Of a stretch of 64,000 nt of DNA, positions 32,973-39,803 are shown piece after piece; position 1 is the first letter of the stretch, and every line of letters begins with the position of its first letter. The position numbers and the translations under genes were made by a program. The notes under the pieces were generated by a model, which was not told the DNA's origin, made no database searches, and worked only from the letters and a program-made list of their open reading frames with translations. The DNA comes from Candidatus Binataceae bacterium (GTDB lineage Bacteria > Desulfobacterota > Binatia > Binatales > Binataceae), in assembly GCA_035294265.1 (NCBI GenBank), contig DATGLK010000025.1:1-64000 (forward strand), written 5' to 3'.

Positions 32973-34025
32973 ATGCATTTTGTATACGAGAGCGCGCCGG
33001 CGCGCGTGATTTTTTTCCCCGGCGCATTGTCCCAGCTACCTGCCGAAGTCGAGCGCCTGGGCCGGCGCGCGCTGATTCTCTCCACCCCCGGTCATCGCCA
33101 ACTTGCCGACGACGCAGCCAGCGGTTTGGGCGCACGCAGCGTCGGCGTTTTCGCCGGCGCCGTGATGCATGTTCCGGTTGAAATTGCTCAGGCCGGCCGC
33201 TCGATGGCGCGCGAGCTTAAGGCCGATTGCCTGGTCCCGATCGGTGGCGGTTCGACCACCGGGCTGGCCAAGGCGATTGCGCTGGAGCTGGAGTTGCCGA
33301 TCCTGGCGGTGCCGACCACCTACGCTGGCTCCGAGCTGACGGCTATCTGGGGGCTTACGGAAAACAGCCGCAAGCGCACCGGGGTCGATCCGCGAGTGCG
33401 GCCAAAAACGGTGCTGTACGATCCCGAACTGACCTTGGGATTGCCTTTTGCGCTTTCACTCACCAGCGCGATCAACGCGCTCGCCCATTGCGTGGAGGCG
33501 CTTTACGCTAAGCCGGCCAATCCCGCCGTCGCCGCGTTGGCCGAGGAGGGTATCAGGCTGATAGCGAGCAGTCTGCCAAGGTTGGCGGCAAGTGGCGCCG
33601 ACCCGGGCGCGCGCGAGCGATTGCTGTGCGGCGCGTGGTTGGGGGGCATTGCCCTGGACGCCGGCGGCAGCGCCTTACATCATAAGCTCTGCCATACCCT
33701 GGGCGGGAGCTTCAATTTGCCTCATGCTGAAACGCATACCGTGGTGCTACCCCACGCGCTCGCCTACAACGCTCCGGCGGTACCGGAGGCGATGGCGCGA
33801 ATTGGGCGCGCGCTGGAGAGCGTTACGCCGGCGGACGCGCTTTACGACCTGATCGAGAAGCTGGGCGGGCCGACCTCGCTGCAGCAGCTTGGAATGCGCG
33901 CGGAAGATCTCGAGACCGCCGTCGAGTTGGCTGCGCAAAATCCCTATTACAATCCCCGCCCCATCACGCCCGAGGGGGTACGCGCGCTGCTGCAGGCGGC
34001 CTTCGAGGGCCGCCGTCCGGCATAG
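32973..34025 (+). CDS. Maleylacetate reductase-like iron-type alcohol dehydrogenase
   Basis: 350 residues from ATG 32973 (MHFVYESAPARVIFFPGA), which matches the family N-terminus. An in-frame TTG at 32895 would close the gap to the cupin gene but adds an unconserved 26 residues. PIGGGSTTGLAKAIALE is the NAD(P) loop, PTTYAGSELTAIWG and INALAHCVEALY the domain joint, and LHHKLCHTLGGSFNLPHAET the active-site region. It reduces maleylacetate to 3-oxoadipate, the step directly after hydroxyquinol ring cleavage, and the next gene is that ring-cleavage enzyme. Confidence 0.88.
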   Translation: MHFVYESAPARVIFFPGALSQLPAEVERLGRRALILSTPGHRQLADDAASGLGARSVGVFAGAVMHVPVEIAQAGRSMARELKADCLVPIGGGSTTGLAKAIALELELPILAVPTTYAGSELTAIWGLTENSRKRTGVDPRVRPKTVLYDPELTLGLPFALSLTSAINALAHCVEALYAKPANPAVAALAEEGIRLIASSLPRLAASGADPGARERLLCGAWLGGIALDAGGSALHHKLCHTLGGSFNLPHAETHTVVLPHALAYNAPAVPEAMARIGRALESVTPADALYDLIEKLGGPTSLQQLGMRAEDLETAVELAAQNPYYNPRPITPEGVRALLQAAFEGRRPA

Positions 34026-34078
34026 TTGTCCCAGCCGCGCCTATGCTAGGACAAGGCGCGAATAGCAGGAGGAGTTTG

Positions 34079-34924
34079 GTGGCGCAACTAACCGATCGCA
34101 ATATCACCCAGGTGGTCCTCTCGCGCTTCGGCCCGCAGCTCGATCCGCGGGTCCGGCGCGTGCTCACCAGCCTGATCGAGCATCTGCACGACTTTGTCCG
34201 CGACGTCGATTTGACCAACGAAGAATGGCGCCGCGCGGTCGAGTTCCTCACTGCCACCGGTCATATCACCGATGACAAGCGGCAGGAGTTCGTACTGCTG
34301 TCCGATACCTTGGGGGTGAGTGCACTAGTCGATCTGCTGGCCCACGGCAAGCGCGCCGCGGGCGCCACGCAGAGCAGCTTACTGGGCCCTTTTTATGTCG
34401 AAGGCGCTCCGGAGTTGGAGCTGGGCGCCAACATCGCTCGCACCCCGGGGGATCCGATTGTCGTGCGGGGGCAGGTAACCGCGGTTGACGGCCGGCCGCT
34501 GCCGGGGGTGCTGCTCGATGTCTGGCAGGCCGATCCGCGCGGCTTTTACGACGTGCAGGATCCCACCCAACCGGCGATGAATCTGCGCGGCAAATTTCGC
34601 ACCGACGCCGAGGGGCGCTACCATTTTCGCTCGATCAAGCCCAAGAGCTATCCGGTTCCGCACGACGGCCCGGTGGGAGAATTGCTACGCGCGCAAGGGC
34701 GCCATCCCTTCCGCCCCGCCCATATCCATTTCATCTTGTCGGCGTCCGGCTATCATACCCTCACCACCGCGCTCTATATCGCGGGCGACGAGTATCTGGA
34801 ATCCGACGCGGTGTTCGGCGCGCGCGACCCGCTGGTGGTAAATTACCAACCCAATTCAGATAATAAGGAGGAAGTGCGAGAGATGATTCACTTCGATTTC
34901 AAGTTGGCGCCGCTCAAGCCCTGA
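34079..34924 (+). CDS. Intradiol ring-cleavage dioxygenase, hydroxyquinol 1,2-dioxygenase type
   Basis: 281 residues. GTG 34079 is fixed by AGGAGGAG 4-6 nt upstream. An N-terminal helical dimerisation domain (about 1-95) is followed by the catalytic beta sandwich. Fe(III) ligands are Tyr in LLGPFYVEG, Tyr in KPKSYPVPHDGPVGEL, and the two histidines in HPFRPAHIHF. KPKSYPVPxDGP and the pairing with maleylacetate reductase favour hydroxyquinol (1,2,4-trihydroxybenzene) over catechol as substrate, giving maleylacetate. Convergent with the amidohydrolase 12 nt away. Confidence 0.88.
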   Translation: MAQLTDRNITQVVLSRFGPQLDPRVRRVLTSLIEHLHDFVRDVDLTNEEWRRAVEFLTATGHITDDKRQEFVLLSDTLGVSALVDLLAHGKRAAGATQSSLLGPFYVEGAPELELGANIARTPGDPIVVRGQVTAVDGRPLPGVLLDVWQADPRGFYDVQDPTQPAMNLRGKFRTDAEGRYHFRSIKPKSYPVPHDGPVGELLRAQGRHPFRPAHIHFILSASGYHTLTTALYIAGDEYLESDAVFGARDPLVVNYQPNSDNKEEVREMIHFDFKLAPLKP

Positions 34925-34936
34925 GCTCGCCGCCGG

Positions 34937-36406
34937 CTACTTGCGCGCGCTGAGCCAGGCCTCGACTTCGCTTTCGATTGTAGTGCCCTTGAAGAAGTCG
35001 CGATTGGTCGAGGTCCAGAACGCGACCGCGTTGTCGAACAGAAATTGGCGCAGCTCGTCCTCGTCGATGAGATGATGTTCGACCAGTTCGTAAGCTTCTT
35101 CCAGCACCTCGCTCATGTCGGGAACGTCCCAATGGCCGATGTCGGAGCCGTACAGCGCCTTGAGGCGGGCCTCGAAAGGTGTCCCCATTGGACGAAAAGC
35201 GAGAGCGTTTAGCGGGTCGTCACCCTCGCAGCCGAAGTAGAACTGATTGACGAAGATGTCGCGCAGTTGCTGGGGCGAGGTAATCCCACTGGGGGCCCAT
35301 TCGTCAGTCAGAGCAGCATCTTCGCCGATATACATCCGGCTGATCAGCGCGTCGAGGATCTGATCTTCGTGTCCTTGGGTGAAGCGGCCGCCGGCTCGCA
35401 CCATTTCGCGCTTGAGCAGGGCGCGGTCGATGCGATCGGGGTCATAGAGCGCGATCGCCTCGCCGTTGCGCTTTTGCCAATGGCTAATCGCATCGGAGTA
35501 CAGTGCGCGCGCCCACGCCATGCCGCCTTCCAGAAAGGCGAAGGTCAGCTTGGGAAAGCGCTTGGGCACGCCGCCCATCAGCAGGCCGCGGCAAATGGCG
35601 TCGGCGCTGGCGCCGAAATTGCCTAGATGGTTATGGACGTAGTTGGTAACCGATTGGCGCGCACCCCAGCCGTAGCCTAGCGAGTGAAAGGTGGGCGACA
35701 CCCCCAGCTCCACGCATTTGGCCCAGAACGGATCGTAATCGTATTCAGAATCCAGTCCGTAGGTGTCCATCCAATAGGCCCATTGGCCGACCCCGGGGTA
35801 GCGCTTTTCGACCGCCGCGATCGGCCGCTTGACATAACTGGGCACCATGACAGCCTTGAACTTCAGTTCCTTGACTGCGTACTCCAGCTCTTCGATGGCT
35901 TCCTGCGGGGTATACATCGGGATGCCTGCGACCGGAGTCAGCCGATCGCTGAATTCGGCGAACATCTCGGCCTTCATCAGGTTGTGCGCGCGCACAGCGG
36001 CTTGGCGCACCTCGTCGTCGGCCACGCCCTCTATCTGGAAGCCCAAAGTTGGGTAGATCACGGCGTGGTCCAGCCCCATTTCGTCCAACCGCTCGTAGGT
36101 CAGGCGGGGCAGAATCGCGGTGGCCAGGTCGCGGGTATTGGCGGCGGCGATTCCACGCCAGGTCGGGCGCAGCTCGCGACGCTCGCGCCGTTGGGCGGGC
36201 GAATTTTCGCGCCAATGGGAACTGGTGTGGCCGCTATCGAAAGCCCGCCGGTAGCGGTCCACCATGGTGGCGCCTGCTACCCGCTTGAGGTAGTCGAAGA
36301 ACACTAGCCCCATCTCGAAGGTGTGGCCGTCCGAATCGATCACCGGATATTTCAGCTGCGCGCGGATGGCGGCCGACTTGGAGCTCTGACTGATTGCCGA
36401 AGCCAT
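34937..36406 (-). CDS. Amidohydrolase family 2 metal-dependent hydrolase (PF04909)
   Basis: 489 residues, a TIM barrel of the ACMSD/amidohydrolase-2 group. YPVIDSDGHTFE (about 20-31) is the first metal strand, in which the usual HxH is reduced to one His. SPTFHSLGYGWG has the barrel His, and YGSDIGHWDVPDM near 432-444 the catalytic Asp. Members decarboxylate or hydrolyse aromatic breakdown products. It is the third gene of a likely operon with the two VOC genes upstream (24 nt and 89 nt gaps). Confidence 0.85.
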   Translation of the reverse strand: MASAISQSSKSAAIRAQLKYPVIDSDGHTFEMGLVFFDYLKRVAGATMVDRYRRAFDSGHTSSHWRENSPAQRRERRELRPTWRGIAAANTRDLATAILPRLTYERLDEMGLDHAVIYPTLGFQIEGVADDEVRQAAVRAHNLMKAEMFAEFSDRLTPVAGIPMYTPQEAIEELEYAVKELKFKAVMVPSYVKRPIAAVEKRYPGVGQWAYWMDTYGLDSEYDYDPFWAKCVELGVSPTFHSLGYGWGARQSVTNYVHNHLGNFGASADAICRGLLMGGVPKRFPKLTFAFLEGGMAWARALYSDAISHWQKRNGEAIALYDPDRIDRALLKREMVRAGGRFTQGHEDQILDALISRMYIGEDAALTDEWAPSGITSPQQLRDIFVNQFYFGCEGDDPLNALAFRPMGTPFEARLKALYGSDIGHWDVPDMSEVLEEAYELVEHHLIDEDELRQFLFDNAVAFWTSTNRDFFKGTTIESEVEAWLSARK

Positions 36407-36430
36407 CGCTAAGCCAAGCTTCTAATGGCG

Positions 36431-36988
36431 TCAGGCTAGCTGAGGTGCGGGTGCGCGCCGCGGACCGTCCATGATCTTGCGCACCCAAACCAGCTCCTCG
36501 GGCTTGAGGGCGCCAAAGCTGTCCTGACTCTGATGCTTGAGTTCGCGATCCTCCGCGGTCAGCTCGCGCACCGTCGCGCAGTATTCAAGCAGTAAGCCGT
36601 TGGGATCACGGAAATAAATGGAGCGGGCCCAGTTATGGTTGATAACCGGAGTTACTTCGATTCCTTGGGCCACCAGCTCTTCGCGCCGCTTGTTCAAGGC
36701 CTCCAGCGACTCCACCGCCATCGCGAAATGGTAGAAGGCGCCGGGCAGATTTTGCGCGCTGTTGATATCGGTGGCATACTCTTCGGGCACTCCAGGCACC
36801 CGCTCTGGACACATGAAGGCGAAGTAACAACCGCCCCCGCTATCGAGGAAGACGTGTTTGATGCGCCCGCCCTGCTTGGGTTCCAGGATGTCCTGGAAGG
36901 CAATCTTCCAACCCAGCTTCTTAGTATAAAATTCAATGGTCCCCTCGAAATCGAGGGTCGAAAGACCGATATGATGCATTCCAGGCAT
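36431..36988 (-). CDS. VOC-family protein (glyoxalase / extradiol dioxygenase-like), copy 1
   Basis: 185 residues from ATG 36988, with GGAGG 7 nt upstream; two other starts up to 37039 are rejected. Metal-ligand positions are present: His in MHHIGLSTLDF, His in FYHFAMAVES and Glu in GLLLEYCATV. The C-terminal 35 residues (KHQSQDSFGALKPEELVWVR) lie beyond the domain. Function may be extradiol ring cleavage or a glyoxalase-type isomerisation; context of aromatic catabolism favours the first. Confidence 0.8.
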   Translation of the reverse strand: MPGMHHIGLSTLDFEGTIEFYTKKLGWKIAFQDILEPKQGGRIKHVFLDSGGGCYFAFMCPERVPGVPEEYATDINSAQNLPGAFYHFAMAVESLEALNKRREELVAQGIEVTPVINHNWARSIYFRDPNGLLLEYCATVRELTAEDRELKHQSQDSFGALKPEELVWVRKIMDGPRRAPAPQLA

Positions 36989-37077
36989 GGCGCGCCTCCA
37001 GCGTAGATTCATCTGAGCGATAACACGCTCCGTGCGCACCCGTCAATCGCCCGGAGCTTGTCCCCCGGCCGTTCAAG

Positions 37078-37656
37078 CTAAGCGCGGCTATGCTCGAGCA
37101 GCGTCGGGTCGAGCAGGCGCGGGCGCTGACCGGGCACCGGATGGGCTACCGCCTCCTCCAAGCTGGCTGCGCCGCGCCACTGTTCGGCCGGCCGCACCCA
37201 CTGGTCGCTACCAACCTGATCCACGCCCCAGTATATCTCTAGGTTGTGGCCGTCGGGATCCAAAAACTCCACCGCGATTTGCGCTCCGGCCCGCCGCCGG
37301 CCTTCGAACACGATCGGTACCTGATGGCGGCGCAAATGCTCGCGGGCGCGGAAGACTTCGTCCAAGGTGGCCACTTCAAAGGCGAAATGATGCAGCTCGT
37401 GTCGCTCGCCCGGGCCCGGCGCGCCGCCCACCAAAGCGATCCCATGATGGTCGGTGTTGAAGCGCATGAAGACCATGCCGCCGGGCGCCAGCTCTTCGGA
37501 GTACACATCGGAAATTTTCATTCCCAGCACTCCAGTATAAAAGCGTGCCGAACGCTCCAGGTCGGTTACCCGCAAGACCACGTGGCCAATCTTTTGCAGG
37601 TCGAAAGGTTGGTCTTGCGAGGCCGCCAGTCGCTTGATTTTTTCTACTTCGACCAT
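37078..37656 (-). CDS. VOC-family protein (glyoxalase / extradiol dioxygenase-like), copy 2
   Basis: 192 residues. Ligand candidates are His in KIGHVVLRVTDL, His in HELHHFAFEV and Glu in GHNLEIYWGVDQ, the arrangement of single-domain catechol 2,3-dioxygenase-like enzymes. DLERSARFYTGVLGMKISD is typical. The tail (about 155-192) is extra. It leads the VOC2-VOC1-amidohydrolase operon, with GGAGAT before the ATG at 37656. The two VOC copies are clearly not recent duplicates. Confidence 0.83.
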   Translation of the reverse strand: MVEVEKIKRLAASQDQPFDLQKIGHVVLRVTDLERSARFYTGVLGMKISDVYSEELAPGGMVFMRFNTDHHGIALVGGAPGPGERHELHHFAFEVATLDEVFRAREHLRRHQVPIVFEGRRRAGAQIAVEFLDPDGHNLEIYWGVDQVGSDQWVRPAEQWRGAASLEEAVAHPVPGQRPRLLDPTLLEHSRA

Positions 37657-37798
37657 GATGGTTCATCTCCGCTCGCAAGCTTGACCGCGCCGCGGCCGCG
37701 CCGCGGTTTGCGCCCCGCCATTATGCAGCCCTAACATTGACCAGGGCAAACGCCGCCCGCCCCTGGCTTCCTTAGGTTGCGGCGCGAGGCAAATCGAG

Positions 37799-38827
37799 AT
37801 GAAAGCGATCGTCATCCGCGAGTTTGGGCCGCCTGAAGTGATGAGGCTGGAAGAGGTGCCTAACCCAGTGGTGGGAGCGCACGACGTGCTGATCGAGGTC
37901 CACGCGGTCTCGGTCAACCAGACCCTCGACCTGATCGCGCGCGCCGGCAGGTACCCGGTTCCCATCCGCCTGCCCCATGTGCTCGGGGTCGATCCGTCCG
38001 GCGTGATCGTGGCCGCGGGTGCGGAGGTGAGCGCGCGCCAAGTCGGCGATCGGGTCGTGGTTTCCTCCCGTTTGAGCGCGCCCGACCAACTCCCGCGTCT
38101 GCTTGGTGTGCATCAATGGGGCGGATATGCGCAGTACGTGGCGGTGCCTGCCGCCAACACCCATCTGGTGCCTGATACAATCGACTTCCCCACTGCTACC
38201 GTGGTGGCTCGCCACGCGCCTCTGGCCTTTGGCCTGTTGCGCGATGAAGCGCGGCTCCAGCCCGGCCAGTGGGTTCTGGTGATGGGCGCGGCCGGCGGTC
38301 TGGGCAGCGCCGGTGTGCAGGTGGCAAAGTATCTAGGGGCGCGGGTGATCGCGGCGGCGGGTGCAGATCAGCGGGTGGCCTCGGCTCTGGCGCTGGGCGC
38401 CGACCATGGCATTAACTATAGGGCCGAGGATCTGACCGCACGGGCGCGTGAGCTAACCGGAGGGCGCGGCGTCGACGTGGTATTCGAAAATATAGGGGCG
38501 CCCGACCTCTTCCCCCAGGCCTTGGCTAGCCTGGCGCGCGACGGGCGTTTGGTCACCGCCGGCAGTCATGGCGGCGGTATCGTGCCGCTCGATGTCAGCC
38601 GGCTGTATATGCAAAACCTCACCGTTATCGGATCGACGCGCCAAAATTCCAATGATATTGACCTCAGCCTGCAAGCTGCGGCGCAGGGGCGCTATCGCGT
38701 CCTAATCGATCGAGTCATGCCGCTGGCGGAAGCAGTGGACGCCCACCGCTGGGTGGAGGGGCGGGCCGGACTGGGTAAGGTGGTGCTCACACCCCACAGT
38801 AGCCGCAGCGCCAAGAGCCAGCGCTAA
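37799..38827 (+). CDS. Zinc-free MDR oxidoreductase (quinone oxidoreductase type)
   Basis: 342 residues. MKAIVIREFGPPEVMRLEEV is the typical N-terminus of quinone oxidoreductases, and GAAGGLGSAGVQVAKYLGAR the nucleotide site (about 163-180). GHE-type zinc ligands are not evident. Expected reaction: NADPH-dependent reduction of quinones or enones, plausible next to ring-cleavage enzymes. The stop at 38825-38827 directly abuts the stop of the convergent lytic transglycosylase, leaving no room for a terminator. Confidence 0.85.
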   Translation: MKAIVIREFGPPEVMRLEEVPNPVVGAHDVLIEVHAVSVNQTLDLIARAGRYPVPIRLPHVLGVDPSGVIVAAGAEVSARQVGDRVVVSSRLSAPDQLPRLLGVHQWGGYAQYVAVPAANTHLVPDTIDFPTATVVARHAPLAFGLLRDEARLQPGQWVLVMGAAGGLGSAGVQVAKYLGARVIAAAGADQRVASALALGADHGINYRAEDLTARARELTGGRGVDVVFENIGAPDLFPQALASLARDGRLVTAGSHGGGIVPLDVSRLYMQNLTVIGSTRQNSNDIDLSLQAAAQGRYRVLIDRVMPLAEAVDAHRWVEGRAGLGKVVLTPHSSRSAKSQR

Positions 38828-39580
38828 TCAGGGCTGGTGCAGATCGATTCGGTCCAAGCCGGGTTGCTGCTTGAGGGCTTGGGCTCGTGCTCGTTGGATG
38901 GCCGCCAGTTGCTCCAAGGCCGATGGTGCTGGCGGGCGAATCGCGGCGCGCCGGCGCACGGGGTGAGGGAGCGGGGAGGCGGACGAGCGCCCGGCTCGGG
39001 ACGGCGGGGGTGGCATCACGCCCAGCAGGTAGGCCCATAGCACGCGGCGCACATAGGCGTGAGTTTCCTGATATGGCGGAATTCCACCATATTTCTGTAC
39101 CGCTGCTGGCCCTGCGTTATAGGCGGCCAAGATTTCAGGTAAATAGGATGAGGTGGGGAAAGTGAGTTGAGCCCACGACCGCAGCTCGACCAGGAAGCGG
39201 GCCGCGCCTAGGACGCTTTGCACCGGATCAAATGGGTCGCGCACCGCATAGCGCTGCGCGGTCTGGGGCATGAGCTGCATCAGCCCTTGCGCCCCCTTGG
39301 GCGAGACCGCGCTGGGGTCGTTGGCGGATTCCACCTGCGCGATAGCGGCCAGCAAGCCTGGATCGACTCCATACATGCGTCCCACTACCTGATACAAGCG
39401 TGCCATTTCCTGCGGGCTCCACGAGCCGCTCTGCGCGCTTGCGCCACCAACCCACAAAAGCACCAGGATGAGCAGACCGCTGATGGCCCGCAGCCCGCGC
39501 CATGCTATAAGATAGCCGCGAGGCCGGCCGGACGCACGAAAGGGACGGGCGCGTCGCAGGGAGCGGGCAGCCAAGTTCAT
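38828..39580 (-). CDS. Lytic transglycosylase (SLT domain)
   Basis: 250 residues from ATG 39580. A basic N-terminus and hydrophobic segment (GLLILVLLWVGGASAQ, about 34-49) form a signal peptide or anchor. The SLT domain follows: catalytic Glu in LLAAIAQVESANDP, then GAQGLMQLMPQTAQRY and LAAYNAGPAAVQKYGG. It cleaves peptidoglycan between MurNAc and GlcNAc with 1,6-anhydro formation. The C-terminal 60 residues are Pro/Arg-rich. Often such enzymes open a path for envelope structures, which fits the neighbouring polysaccharide export gene. Confidence 0.88.
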   Translation of the reverse strand: MNLAARSLRRARPFRASGRPRGYLIAWRGLRAISGLLILVLLWVGGASAQSGSWSPQEMARLYQVVGRMYGVDPGLLAAIAQVESANDPSAVSPKGAQGLMQLMPQTAQRYAVRDPFDPVQSVLGAARFLVELRSWAQLTFPTSSYLPEILAAYNAGPAAVQKYGGIPPYQETHAYVRRVLWAYLLGVMPPPPSRAGRSSASPLPHPVRRRAAIRPPAPSALEQLAAIQRARAQALKQQPGLDRIDLHQP

Positions 39581-39583
39581 GTT

Positions 39584-39750
39584 AGTGTCGCGCCTCCAAA
39601 ATAAGCGAAGCGCTGCGCGGTTACAGAAATCGGTAAGGCTTGGTGGGGCGAGCCGCCGTGCCCGCCCACCGTCCGCACGAGCAGCGCCGCCCGCGTCACT
39701 GAGGCTGACCAAGTTGTCCGAGAACCTTCGATTTCGACTGCCTCCGCTCG
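39584..39750 (+). repeat. Dispersed intergenic repeat, copy 2
   Basis: About 167 nt matching 19231-19393 in the same orientation, best at both ends (see copy 1). It occupies most of the 223-nt gap between the lytic transglycosylase start and the export protein stop, so it may carry the transglycosylase promoter or leader. Confidence 0.5.
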
Positions 39751-39803
39751 CCTCGTTTTGACATGCTCGCAGTCCGCCATGTCAGATCCTACAAACGCGA
39801 CCT

